A model generated the notes under the pieces. It had not been told where the DNA came from, made no database searches, and saw only the letters and a program-made list of their open reading frames with translations. Made by a program: the position numbers and the translations under genes. From Agriotes lineatus (Eukaryota; Arthropoda; Insecta; Coleoptera; Elateridae), in the NCBI GenBank assembly GCA_940337035.1, contig OW679197.1:54085903-54149902 (forward strand): DNA of 64,000 nt, given 5' to 3'. Positions 12,459 through 23,797 of this stretch are shown here, piece after piece (position 1 is the stretch's first letter; each line of letters opens with the position of its first letter).

Positions 12459-12770
12459 CACTGCTTTAAGAACACCCCTCACGGTGATGCCCACTTGGGG
12501 TTCGAACAGGATTTTAACCCCTGCCTCGATGATAAGCTCCGCATTCTTTTCTATGACGATGTCGTTGCGGAGAACGTACGCCTTCCCCGTGTCGTTCTTG
12601 AAGACCAAACGGTCATTGGTGATAATGCCTCCTGGGTGCTCCACGGCGTCCTGGTGGACGTCCTCGCGGGGAGGCGGCTGTGTGGGGCTCCAGAAATAAG
12701 GCGGCGTCTGGGAGCCAACGGCGACGAAGAGGGTGGCGGCTACCAGGAAAATCCCTTCGAGTCCCACCAT
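12459..12770 (-). CDS. bark: First coding exon of a protein bark beetle (anakonda)-like gene
   Basis: The exon starts at ATG 12770 and runs 104 codons to a consensus GTATGT donor, with the last exon base at 12459 and the splice in phase 0. The alternative reading through the donor gives a non-homologous tail. Residues 1-20 form a hydrophobic signal peptide (MVGLEGIFLVAATLFVAVGS), followed by a proline-rich segment (QTPPYFWSPTQPPP). Residues 48-104 look like the opening turns of a parallel beta-helix (NAELIIEAGVKILFEPQVGI, then TVRGVLKAV) with one N-glycosylation sequon (NDT, 59-61). In Drosophila, Bark is a large transmembrane protein of tricellular junctions with beta-helix repeats. That homology is from memory of the family and rests on a short exon. 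The following exons would lie at lower coordinates and were not located. The upstream frame stays open to 13064, but there the sequence resembles GC-rich 5' flank rather than coding. Confidence 0.6.
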
Positions 12771-13420
12771 GGTCCCGACCAAGGGACAACTAGGTGACCT
12801 ATTTCGCTTATCGCGGCAGCATCGCGCAATTTGAATAACAAAGCCTGGCGGCCCTTTAACACTCACTCTTTGTGCGTTGCGATCAAGATTTCCAAATAAC
12901 GTGTGTTGCCACTCGGTTGCGAAACGCGCACAGCCTGGACCCCACAATCCGCTGGGCCTTTTCGGGCATCCGCACTGCAAATCGCGAAACGTCCCGCGGG
13001 ATTCGGTCGAAATTTCGGACGCCACAAACAAAAGGTTGTTTTCAAGCTCGGTCGTTACGAGCAACGTTCGCCATAGGCGCGGTTAGAGTTGTTTTTTACC
13101 GTAAAAAACGCGTCACGTGACTTGGCCCCCTCTCACCTGTTGGAACAGGTAGTCGCGCAGGTGAGGTTGTACATTGTCTTACCGACAGATAGCGATATTT
13201 GCTGAGACGTGCAGATAGCGATATTTGGACAAGGCGGCGGCTGCGGACTGAACTGCAGCTCGTGGCCAGCGGCTTTTAATGGCAATAATTGCGTAGGTAG
13301 CGCTAATTGCGCCGGTAATTACTGCAGTTAAGGCAACTGCATAGCTCGGATGCTACGGGGTTTAATTGATAACAGGACGTTGCCTCCGTGGTCTTTGAGA
13401 GGAGCCGAATTGATAGTGCC
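12771..13420 (-). promoter_or_regulatory. GC-rich 5' flank / putative promoter and 5' UTR of the bark-like exon
   Basis: This block is distinctly richer in G+C and CpG than the flanking AT-rich DNA and abuts the start codon. Visible motifs are a CACGTG E-box palindrome (TCACGTGA, 13113-13120), a perfect inverted pair ACCTGTT-GG-AACAGGT (13135-13150), CAGGTG (13158-13163), a GTTTTTTAC/GTAAAAAAC inverted repeat (13091-13109), and a 16-base direct repeat (CAGATAGCGATATTTG at 13186 and 13212). No clear TATA box was identified and the transcription start is not determined. Confidence 0.4.
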
Positions 13421-13429
13421 CATGGTGGT

Positions 13430-13960
13430 GCAGCTGCTCTTTATTACTTCAAAGCTGAAAAAATTAAGAGTATTTAAAATTCACACTCTCTGCAGCGGAA
13501 AATGAGCAAAGTTATCTCCAATTCCTAGAGTCAAAACCTAGTTACAACCGAAAGTTCTTCGATTGAATTTCCAAGTTCTTGAAAAAAAAATATAACCATA
13601 ACTCAATAACTTTTCACGAGCAAAATCTGTAACCATTAATTTGAAACAAATAAAATCTATAAAAGATCTTGGAAAATATTTTTGACAGTAAATTGACTTT
13701 TGATACCATTTTAATAAAATCCTAAATAAATCAAATCAAAACTTAAGACTTATTAGAAGTTTCCGAAAATTACATTCTGCTAAAGTCAGTGGCGGCTCGT
13801 GATAGCTGTATTTGGGGGACTCTTAAGTTCTGACAGCAACTAAGTAAAAATTACAATTAATGTCCCAAGTATAGGGTGGTCAAATTTCGATGTTTTCATA
13901 GGGAATCTCGATAACTACAGGAGATATGGAAAAATAGACCCCCCAGCATTGATCTCTTTT
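13430..13960. other. Unassigned AT-rich stretch
   Basis: No coding frame or repeat partner in this window is visible. It ends at the first of two tandem copies of the hairpin-ended repeat. Confidence 0.4.
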
Positions 13961-13961
13961 T

Positions 13962-14457
13962 ACTTTCTTTTACGATAAAAGAAGTATTGGATTCACCCCA
14001 AAAATTCTAAATTGAGTTTTGAACAGATCTTTACGTTTTAGAGTCCCCTGATCCCAAAAAACATATCTTTTTTCATTGGTTTGTCTGTCTGTGTGTCTGT
14101 CTGTCTGTATGTGTATCTGTGAACGGCTCTAACGATTTTTTTCAAAATGTACATTTTTATTACATTTTTAATGTGTATTTATGTGAGATAGGTGATTTTC
14201 CAGTTGAATTCCTCTAAAATGGGTTTCATTTGTTTTTTTTTCTATTTTAAATAGAACACCCGGTATATTATTACATTTTTGAATTTAGCTTAAAATTTTA
14301 GAGAAAATTTGTCTCTTCAACTAACGCTCTATTTTGTACCGTTTTTGTAGAATTTGAAAATTATTGACAAATGCTTAAAAATTAAAAATGAAATTTTTGA
14401 CTAATTATAAGATCACTGTAAAAGGAAGTAGTGTGAGTGTATCACACCAGATTTTTT
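13962..14457 (+). repeat. Hairpin-ended interspersed repeat, copy 2 (internally deleted)
   Basis: Same family as 3733-4202. Relative to copy 3, the segment with GAAAAGAGGTATGGCG is missing: the sequence passes from TGTGTATCTGTGAAC directly to GGCTCTAACGATTTTTTTC. It keeps the 3' block with GTACCGTTTTTGTAG and the terminal GTGTGA...TCACAC hairpin, and is joined directly head-to-tail to copy 3. Confidence 0.8.
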
Positions 14458-15038
14458 ACTTTATTTTACGATAAAGAAAGAATTGGATTCACCCCAAAAA
14501 TTCGAAATTGAATTTTTAACAGATACTCACATTTTAGAGCCCCTGAACCCAAAAAACATGTTTTTGTTCATTGGTCTGTCTGTCTGTGTGTGTGTCTGTG
14601 AACAGAATATCTTAAAAATGAAAAGAGGTATGGCGTTTTGTGTACTATGTAGATGTGACTGCAAGCTTTTGAAGAAAATCGCTTAAGCGGAAGTAGGTGT
14701 TTACTCTTGTGATTTTTCAGTTTTTTTCGATTTTTTCAAAAATGGCTCTAACGATTTTTTTCAAACTTTACATTTTTATTACATTTTTAATGTGTATTGA
14801 TGTGAGATTTTTTTTTATTAACTCCTATTTTAAATAGAGCACCCGGTATATTATTACATATTTGAATTCAGCTTACAATTTTAAAAACATTTTTTCTCTT
14901 CAACTAACGCTCTAGTTTGTACCGTTTTTGTAGAATTTGTAATTTTTGACAAATGCTTAAAAATAAAAAGTCTAATTTTTGGTTAATTATAAGATCACTG
15001 TAAAAGGAAGTCGTGTGAGTGTATCACACCAGATTTTT
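14458..15038 (+). repeat. Hairpin-ended interspersed repeat, copy 3 (near full length)
   Basis: A near full-length copy of about 580 bases with the 5' hairpin region, GAAAAGAGGTATGGCG, the AAxxGGCTCTAACG block, an AGAGCACCCGGTATATTATT block, and the terminal hairpin before CAGATTTTT. It begins where copy 2 ends with no spacer. Confidence 0.85.
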
Positions 15039-15470
15039 CAAGTAAAGCTTAATGGTGAAAACCAAAATTGGCTATCGTCTTTTGTTTTTGAGTTATAAAC
15101 AAAAGTTATATTTTTCGACTTTTCGTTTTGTTGCTTTATCTCGCGTATTTATGAAAATAAAGAAAAGCAATGTCTACGTTTTTGATAAGAATGCAGTGGC
15201 GTAGTCAGTTTATCAAAATAGATTTCCAATTTTGAGTTATGCTATAAAGTTGTATTTTTTATATGGAACCCATAGTTGATTGAAGCAGCATGATAAAGAG
15301 GATTTTTCCCATTGTAGTGAGTATATTATGTGGGGCCGCTTTATTCATTTACACTGCATTATAGCAAAAACTCGTTATCAACAATTAAAACTAAAAATGA
15401 ATAAGGAAACTTATCTTTTCACTGGGACTGAAAAACGACCAACCTTCAATGAAATGTGTGACACTCACAA

Positions 15471-15750
15471 TTTCCAAAACAGTTTTTTATATTTCTTTAT
15501 TTTCTGGTTGAAGGCTTGTGTCTGTTAGAATATACCTGATTAAACAAAGTACCTATTTGCCATTGCGTTGTTACAATACTGACAGTTTGATTGCTATGTT
15601 ACAAAATACAATTTTCAAAGTAGTTTTTATATGTCTTTATTTTCTGATTGAAGGCTTGTGTCTGTTAGAATATACCTGATTAAACAAAGTACCTATTTGC
15701 CATTGCGTTGTTACAATACTGACAGTTTGATTGTGATGTTACAAAGTGTC
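15471..15750 (+). repeat. 140-bp tandem duplication, two units
   Basis: Two adjacent units of 140 bases differ at a handful of positions in their first 40 bases and are almost identical afterwards (for example AAGGCTTGTGTCTGTTAGAA at 15511 and 15651). No coding or known repeat identity. The high similarity suggests a recent local duplication. Confidence 0.9.
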
Positions 15751-16538
15751 CATCATAAATTTGGACACATAAGGAGAATTCTTTTATTATCCATTTACCA
15801 GAAAATTTCATTCTTGAAAAAAGTTCCTGCACCTTCGCAAACTAAAAATACACTTGCTAAAATTTAAATATCTCTTTTCATACCTTCCGTATACGGGGGA
15901 GGTTCGAAAATATAAATATGGTTCAAGAATACAAAAAAAATTGGAAATATCAACACCATAAAATCAGTGATCTCTTTCTTTCTTGGTATGTATGTATGTA
16001 TCTTTGTTTGCTATTTACTCCGAAGATACTGGACCGATGAAATTGTATGATTGTATGAAACTGAATATAGTTCGGCTATATATACTTATCGTATCCGATA
16101 ATAACTTTTAAGTATCCCATTTCCCATAATACACAGGGTGGTAAGAAAAATAGGAAAAAACAGTAAAAATTGTTTTTAGGAATAGGTGACTGTGACTTCA
16201 TATTTGACACCTTATTTCAATTATAAAAACTTTTCCAAATAATAATTTTTAAAAATAAAAGCACTCTAGTTTTGACCCATTTTCATATTTTCTATTCTCT
16301 CCCGTATACGAAAGGAGATATTTAAATTTTTGTAAGTGTAATTATAGTTTGAGATGATGCAAAAACTTTTATCAAAATAAAATTTTCCGATAAATACATA
16401 AAAAAAATCCCAATGTATCCAAATTTATAACGGACGCTGTAATGTGAAAAAAATACCATAGCCAATTATGAGTTTCACATAAAAAAATACTACTTTAGGT
16501 AGGGTAAGCTAAGGTATATTCGTGACATAAGTAATTTC

Positions 16539-18375
16539 GTGACCGCCAAAAAGTCGGTATCATATGGTAAATTAGAACATGTAAACCTTTTAATAGCGCT
16601 GCCACAATGATTTTATTGTACAATTCATTAGTCAGAAGTATACTTGAATTTTCTGTATCCGTGTGGAACCCGCAGTATAATATTTACATTTCAAGAATCG
16701 AAAGAATTCAAAATAAATTTATTAAACATCTTAAACATAAATTTATGCATTTTTCCGATAACTTGCACACGTTAGTATCCCGACGAAAACTAATCGACAT
16801 GTGTACACTATTTAAATTGATGAATTATCAAATACCTAGACTGTGGGGATTTATTGTCGGAATTTTACCTGGGGGTTCCACAGCGAATGACCCGAAGCAA
16901 TGACCTCTTATCTGTATCTGTTTGCAACACCAATTGTGCTATTAACTCTCCAGTCTACAGATTATCTGTCAATTTAAATTTTTATAATGCTCGTGAAAAC
17001 TGCCCTGATATGTTTGTATGTTCTTTTAGAGAATTTAAAAATAAGATGTCTAGTATAATTCTTAGATTGCGGAATTAAGTCATTATTTAATTCTAGATCA
17101 TTTACCATTTTGTTATCACTCATATTTTATTTTCTTTGTTATTTTTTGTTCGGCTTATAAACGCAGACTACTATATATTAATGATATGTTTATGTAGTGG
17201 TAAATTGTTATAGGGTGTCCGTCTTTGATGTACACCTGTTATTTACCCAAAATAAAATAAATAAATAAATAAATTAAAAAAATATATATTTTTGATTTTT
17301 CAAGAAAACTTTTTACGGCAATAATTTTTGCTTGTCTCAAAACCTGTTTAAGATATATCGAGTAAATTTGCTTAGTTAGAAAATAGTGTTTTTTGGAAAA
17401 TGTCAAAATTCAAAAAGTACCATTTTTTGGAAATTAAGCAAGATTTCAATGAGATTATTTTCAGTGTATTAATTTTAGCTAGCTGAACAATCTCAAGGCC
17501 AGAAAACACATATTCTCTTTAACTTTAGCTATAATTTAATTTGTCAATTTAAAAAAATATATTTTATAATTTCACATACCAAGACTTAATTTTAAAATTA
17601 AATTTTTTATGTGAACGCTTTAAAGATTTATAAGTGCAAAAAATAATATAAAATTACTCCTTTAGATTTTTTATTATTTACCGAAAAGTAATGTTTCCAT
17701 AATTTTGACGTTTTTAATGCAAGGCGCTCTTTATGAGAATAATTTTGTAATGGCAATTAATATTTATTTAAATGATTTCTAAAAACTCTAACCTAGCCCT
17801 GTTAGTGAATTACTGTTACAAAAATCTTTTAAATGTTTTTTTACAGTTGAGTAAGTGAGGAGATTTTTTAGAACATGTAAACTGGATAAAGAAAAATTTC
17901 CTCATTTAGGCAACTGTAAAAGAACAGGATTTTTGCAAAAGTAATTCATTAACAGGGCTAGATTAGAGTTTTTAGAGGCCATTTAAGTAGATAGTAATTA
18001 TCATTGGAAAAGTGATGCGAATATATCACATTTGGGTAAATTATAAAAAAATATATAAAAGAGTAATTAAGATTTTATATTATTTTTTCCAATTATAAAT
18101 CTTTGAAACCTTCACATAATGTGAAAATTTGAAAAATATTTTAAAAAATTGAAAAACAAAATTTTAGCTAAAGTTAAAGAAAAATATCACATTGAAATAT
18201 TACTTAATTTCCGAAACATTTCGAAAAACGCCATTTCCTAAATAAGTAAAAATCACTCGGTATATATGATAAGGGCTAAATAGGTTTTTGGACAAGCACA
18301 AATTATTGTCGTAAAAAGTTTTTTTGAAAAATAAAAATTTTTCCATATGATGTCGACTTTTTGGCGGACACTGTA
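16539..18375. mobile_element. Long-arm foldback element (CCGCCAAAAAGTCG family), copy 1
   Basis: The left end (GACCGCCAAAAAGTCGG, 16541) and right end (minus strand: CAGTGTCCGCCAAAAAGTCG, ending at 18373 before TA) are inverted copies. Homology continues inward through both arms: TTTTTCAA(G/A)AAAAC, TGTTAGTGAATTACTGT versus GTAATTCATTAACAGGG. The centre lies near 17870. A CAGTG tip next to TA suits a Tc1/mariner-type non-autonomous element. A LINE 3' end (16575-17285) interrupts the left arm, so that insertion is younger. A second copy is at 43257-45226. Confidence 0.75.
16575..17285 (+). pseudogene. Jockey-like LINE 3' end with (TAAA)n tail
   Basis: The open frame from 16607 reads LYNSLVRSILEFSVSVWNPQ and RIERIQNKFIKHLKHKF, the C-terminal region after the reverse transcriptase in jockey/I-like LINEs. 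A frameshift near 16850 moves to a second frame, 16854-17078, which ends at a stop after FREFKNKMSSIILRLRN. A short 3' UTR follows, with a (TAAA)n tail at about 17252-17276, the expected 3' terminus. It is a severely 5'-truncated insertion inside the foldback element. Confidence 0.75.
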
Positions 18376-18399
18376 TATATAGGCCTAGTTGGCTCATAG

Positions 18400-19504
18400 C
18401 TTCTAAATAAATCCTCCTCCACCTTTTTCTATTCTCGACTATCTGTCTCCAATTTCTTATTCCTAATTCTGTCAAGTCCCCTTTGCCGCTTCTATCCAGT
18501 CCTGGGTCTTCGCCTTCTTCTCTTTCCCTCCACGCCACCTGTCAGTACTTGACTATAGCTCTTTCTGCTGGCGATCTATACACATGGCCCATTCATCTTA
18601 TCCTTTAAGCCCTTATTACGTTTGTTATTTTTGGCTGCTTATAAATCTTCATCAGTTCTTGATTGGTTTGTCTTCTCCAAAAGTCCTCCATTTTTGTCCT
18701 CCGTATATCTTCCTTAAAATTTTCCTCTCCCATTTTCCAAAGTTTCTTTTTTCTTTTCAAGCTCACTTCCATACATTACTGTTGGTTGTATAATAGTTCT
18801 GTATATCCTTACTTTCGCATTCTGAGAAACGTTCTTCGATTCTAACACCTGTGTTTCTTACACATCTTGATCATTTCGCTATTCTTTCTTGAATTTCAAT
18901 TTTGCCCTCAGCGTTGCTATTAATTGTCACCCCTAGGTAGTTAAAGTACTCTACTTTTTCAAACTTTGTTCAGTTCCATCCTTGGCTTTAAATCGCAATG
19001 CGTTACACGTTGTTGTTGTGGGTTTGTTGTTTCTTAGTTCCATGTATTTTGTTTTGCTTTCCTTAATCCTCAGCCCTTCATCTTTAGCTGCATGCTCTAG
19101 CTTTGACAGTGCATCTTTTAAGTTTTCTTCTATTCTTGTCATTACAGATATGCCGTCCGCATAGGCCAGGCACTGGTACTTATGATTAAATAGCGTCCTT
19201 TTCTTTCTTAACCCACTCTCTCTTATTACCTTCTAAAGTACTATATTAAATGAAGTGGTAGACAGCGGTCGCCTTGCCTTAATCCTCTGTTTATATTGAA
19301 ACTTTCCGAAATGTAATCGTCTGCTGTTATTTTACCTTCTGTTCCGGTTAATGTCATTTTTATTAACCTTATCGGTTTTATCGATATCCCCAATTCTGTC
19401 AGTGCCTCGTACAGTTTATATCGTTTCACAGAGTCATAGGCTTACTTGAAGTATATAAATATTACTTGTAGCGGTAAGTTTGAAACAATTTTTTGGCTCC
19501 GCTG
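18400..19504 (-). pseudogene. RTE-like LINE, 3' part (RT palm to C-terminus)
   Basis: Read on the minus strand from 19504 downward: IYFK*AYDSVKRYKLYEAL (RT block around the first catalytic aspartate, here lost), IKPIRLIKMTLTGTEGKITA and INRGLRQGD (motif B, 19241-19429), then LEHAAKDEGLRIKESKTKYM (19040-19100), FNYLGVTINSNAEGKIEI and finally DLTELGIRNWRQIVENRKRW near the end (18410-18490). The catalytic YADD block is degraded. The 5' part continues at 20880-21840 beyond an insertion. Confidence 0.75.
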
Positions 19505-20880
19505 AATTGTTTTGCCAGTTATTCAAATATTTCAGGCTTAACCTGTATATTTTTAGTTGAATTATAAATCCTTTGCATTTCAAATTCGTAAATTTTCCAA
19601 AGCAGCTTATTTTGTACCTGTATCGAGTTCCTTTCGTTTGCGCGATGCCCTCTCGACCCGCGCTATCTCTTATCAGAGTGCAAGCTTTCTTTTAGAAACG
19701 AATTTTTCGTCCGAGCACTTGCTGTTCTGGCCTCGGCCCGCCGTGTTTGGCGTGGCTGAGGTTTGATTTTAATTAAGTCAAATTACGTGCGCTCAACCGA
19801 TTTCTATGAGCTTTTTGTTCCTAAGGGCTGATTATGATCAGGTACGATGGCGCTTTTTTGTTTTGTTATTCGCATAGTAATTACATTTCTTCTTAGCTCT
19901 TAATTACCAATTTCAACCACGAGTTTTTCTCGGGGGCCAAGCCGCTAGCCTTATCGCATTTTCGACACCTCCTGGCGCTCTGCTTAGTTGCTGCTGTTCG
20001 AGGGTGCCTTTGCTATAATTCGCATCCACGGCGACTTCGTCCATTATGTGCCGTTCACGTCCAGCTTATGTTTTGAGGTTAGTTAGTGGTACTCCGGGAG
20101 TAAATCTCAAATTATCTTCAATACCTCGATTTTACTCTTATACATTTTAAACCAGTAATTATTTGAAATTTAAATTCATATTTTTTGCCATTATTAACAT
20201 GTATTGTTCAATTTCATACTCGTACATGCTCTTGCTTTTTAATATTTAAATTTTCATGCTTATATTTAATTATGTTCAGTATTTAAAGTTGCAATTTTGA
20301 TGTGTATTGACCCTCTGTAAAAGGTACAGTCACGTTTTTTTATTTTCAATAGCCTAACAGAAGGTTTTATTAAATGACTGTGATAAGCTTATCCCACGAA
20401 TGTTTTTTGGTAAAGTTATTAAAATAACCCGAAAGGGGTTTTTAATTTTATGCGTGTCGCAACCTTCAGTTTACATACACAATTTTGTTATCGCATTATT
20501 TGCATTTTAATTATCCCGATTATTTACTACTGATACTTCAAGACTTTTTATTGTTTACTAATTAAACGCTAGTCACTTGTAGTTTATTTTCTTATTATTT
20601 GAAATCTTTTGATTTCTGGCGCCCATTTCCATTTCCTTTCCTTTTTTGAAGACATTCCAGGGTACACAGCTGATGATTTGAACCTACGATCCAAGGCCGC
20701 CGAAATTTGAGTTAGTTAGGGCCATCGCGGTGAGTAAAGAGTTTTCAGAACTGCCGTGGTGTATAAACTGTAGGGGGGTTGATCTGCGATTTTTACTACC
20801 ATCGATCAATTTTATTAATTACTCGCAGGTCGGCTTCTTTATTGTTTCAAGTTGTGTTCATAACTGTTGACTTGAATCTA
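19505..20880. mobile_element. ~1.38-kb insertion splitting the RTE-like LINE; possible LTR-retrotransposon fragment
   Basis: The LINE reads up to FTIK at about 20885 and resumes at QKIVSNLPLQVIF just below 19504, so the DNA between is inserted. It has no long open frame. TGGCGCCC at 20617-20624 resembles the first bases of tRNA primer sites used by many gypsy-like elements and retroviruses. An LTR-plus-leader fragment is therefore possible. Neither LTR borders nor a target duplication could be fixed, so the class is uncertain; the existence of an insertion is better supported. Confidence 0.5.
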
Positions 20881-21840
20881 CTTTATTGTAAAAATTTGTT
20901 CTACAGTTGACCTATTACTCCGGAATCCGCACTGATAATCGGCTATTTTTTTTCTGATACATTTTCTAATTTGAATTTTATTAATATTTCCAGTACCTTA
21001 TGTTATATCTAGTAGTGCAATCCCTCTATAATGATCGCAGATTGCTCTATCTTCTTTTTATGTAATGGGATCACGAGTGCCTCTTTCCATTTCTTGGGTA
21101 TTCTTTCTTTCTTCCATATCTGTAATATTAACTCCTACACATGTTTTATTATTATTTCTCCCCCTTCTTTTAATATTTCTGCTGTGATTACATTTTCTCC
21201 TAGTGCTCTATTGCTCTTCAGATTTTTTGTACCTTCTTTGACTTCAGCTAGACTAGGTAATTCTTGTGCTTCCTCTTGTTCTCCCTTCTTCATCTCAATT
21301 TAGTACCTTTCTAAAATAATTCATCCAACGCTATAGTTTTTGCCTTGTTCCTCCAATCAGGTCTCCTTCCTCATCTTTAATAAATATTGTTTTCCTTTGA
21401 TATTTCTGCTTCTGACTTCGGATATCCTAGTAAAATTCTTTTGCTTGTATACTTCGTCTCGATGGTTGTTAATTGCTTTTTTAAATTCCCTCTTTTTTGT
21501 CTGCAGACTTTATTTGCGTCTTTATTAGCTTCTTTGAATATTCTTTCGTTTTCCGTTGAATTCCACTTTAGCCATTTTATTCTAGAAAGTCTTTTCTCAT
21601 ATTTTCTTCTCATATTCTTCGTCGATCCATACTTTCCCTTTTGTTTATTTCTTGACATCCAATACCTGCGCCGTTTCCCTATGTATCTCTTCCATATCAT
21701 TCCATTTTTCTTCCACACTATTTCCTTGGTCACTCTTGCTGTAGTCTTTCAGTTTTAAATTTCCTTCTTGGTTTATTGTTTCTTCTTTCTTTTGATGGTT
21801 GTCCGTTTTACAATTGAACATTTGGTTTATTGTTATGACT
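20880..21840 (-). pseudogene. RTE-like LINE, 5' part (linker and N-terminal RT)
   Basis: Minus-strand pieces in order from 21840: WKRYIGKRRRYWMSRNKQKG, RLSRIKWLKWNSTENERIFK, GETKNLKSNRALGENVITAE-type motif (the ...GKAPGxDxIxAELxK block), LILQIWKKERIPKKWKEALV, IPLHKK, and GFRSNRSTVEQIFTIK. Several frameshifts are needed, including one at 21377 and others below it. It is collinear with 18400-19504, so both parts are one old insertion. Confidence 0.7.
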
Positions 21841-21844
21841 TCGA

Positions 21845-23415
21845 GTACCTGTATTATTTATGGGTACCTATTTACTGGAAAAACAGTAAAAATGTCAAAC
21901 TATTAAAAATATTTGATGCTTCTTAGCTTAGTTATTATTATTAAATTTAGAATGAGCTTTCCACCTATACAAATGAAAACAAATTTGGTTTTGTTAACTT
22001 CAAGAAGGCAGCATCTATAGCTATTCCAGGCGATATTTTTTTTAACGATTTCGAAAGTACAGGTGAAGATTTTTCAATTAGAAATTATTATTAATAATTT
22101 ATTATTACACAAAAACGATTACTTGATACATCGAACTTGCAGTAACAACAACAATTTTTGTTTGGAATTATTAATTATCTGTAATTAACATGAGAACTTT
22201 AAATTAATCGATTAGCAACGAAACCTTGTTGCGTAGTAACCACGAGTGTTAGGTTTACAGTTTTTCTGTCAAACTGCACGGGTGGTTACAGCAATAAATT
22301 TGATTGTAGATAGTCAGATTCGTTCAAAAGTTCAAGTATTATATGTCTAGATTATTTCATGAACACACTAAAGCAACTCAAAAAATGTATAATTTTATTA
22401 AACGTCAATTTAAATTTCTTTAAAAAAATCCGTTCAAAATTTAATCGATACGAAATAGCGTTCCTTCTGCCAAATCCTCGTTTCTAATTTGTTCAATTTC
22501 TTATCAATGAAATACACACTGGCCATTAAACATCTACAAGTTGCTTATGTGCTTGTGAGAGCAAAACAGCAGAATTAGATTTTGAGTTAATATTATCTAA
22601 CTAACTGGCTTCTGGCAAAAAATTATGGGAATTGAATACGTGTTGTAATTGGTTTGTTAAAGAATAATACTATTTAATTGAAACTGAAATAAGTTCTTAG
22701 GACAATGAAAAAACTAATAGCTAATAAAAACATTTGAAGCATTTAAATTATGAGTTATCAAAAAAGCAATGTAAAAATATGTTGGCAACTGATTGCCCGT
22801 ATATAGATTTATAAAAAATATGTAAATGGGCGTCGTGATACTTATTATACCATTCTTCAATAAAAATCTAACTGTGTTGATATTGTTAGTATAGATACCA
22901 CAAATAATCCTCGAAATATTGACATAATTTAGTCTGATTCTACTATACTTTTAATGATAACATGTTTAGTTTTATTTCAAATAAATTTTTCGTAATTTTT
23001 TCCGTTTTACCGTTAGTAGTAAACACTACTAAACACAACAATCCAAGTAAGCCAGGAACGCTGAATTGTTTTCACAAGAAAACAGAAGGTATTGTTAGGC
23101 ACTAGTAGGCCGTGCCCTCGATTTAACACTTACCAATTAACACAGGACACTTTAATTTGTTAAGGCACTCTAGATATTACTGATTCGAACCCACTATTGT
23201 CTAAATTTGGTAAACTACAAAAGCCGGCTGTGGAATGTCATTTTCGCATAACATCGGGTTAAGTTTAAATTTGATCAATAGACTGACTGTTCGATCGTGC
23301 GCACAGAACATACACGGATTAAGGGTGTCAGACGTTTCGATTTCGACAGTTCCGTTTTCCATTGAAAATCCTCTCCGATGAGACTTTTCAAGATATAGGA
23401 AGTTTCGATAAGTCT
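21845..23415. other. Unassigned AT-rich stretch
   Basis: No supported gene, RNA or partnered repeat. A weak minus-strand open frame (23201-23512) shows no recognisable motif. Confidence 0.4.
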
Positions 23416-23419
23416 GTAC

Positions 23420-23640
23420 CACATTTTCAGTAAATTTGCAGAGCATTAAAAAATAATTGCTTTGGGGAGTTTTCTGTAAATTTTTACTAACTGTGCAGCA
23501 ACCTATTAGCAAGTTTTCAGTGAATTTTCAGCAAGCTTCCAGATAATTTTAGAAAGTGCCCATCAAATTATCAGGAAGTTTTTAGCAGGTCTTTAATAAG
23601 TTTACAGTAAATTTTGTTACACTTGAAAACTGATTTACGA
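23420..23640. repeat. Degenerate short-period repeat (AGCAAGTTTTCAGTAAATTT type)
   Basis: Imperfect units of about 20-24 bases based on GCAAGTTTTCAGTGAATTTT occur in succession (GCAGCAACC..TTAGCAAGTTTTC, CAGCAAGCTTCCAG, CAGGAAGTTTTTAGCAGG). A related array in the opposite orientation lies at 24600-24960. Confidence 0.55.
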
Positions 23641-23797
23641 CAACTAAAACATAAAAGATGGACACGACTAGCTTCAGTGGGACATGGGCGGGATTTTGCT
23701 GTGAAAGCATAGGTGTTTACGCATAAAACTAAGTTCGGTAGAGACGTAAAGGGTGATTATTATTATTTGTTAGGCGCCACAGAGTTGTTTACTCCAG

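Noticed and set aside
12771..13064. N-terminal extension of the bark-like protein to 13064
   Set aside because: The frame is open, but the sequence before ATG 12770 shows no family pattern and would bury the signal peptide.
12418..13120. Plus-strand open frames over and upstream of the bark-like exon
   Set aside because: They are antisense to the exon or lie in its GC-rich flank, where open frames arise by composition. The minus-strand reading has a signal peptide, splice donor and beta-helix pattern.
15985..16005. CRISPR-like or other short regular repeats (TATG repeats)
   Set aside because: It is a simple microsatellite; no spacer-repeat structure exists anywhere in the window.
23170..23190. 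GATTCGAACC as a tRNA B box
   Set aside because: No matching A box or cloverleaf arms around it.
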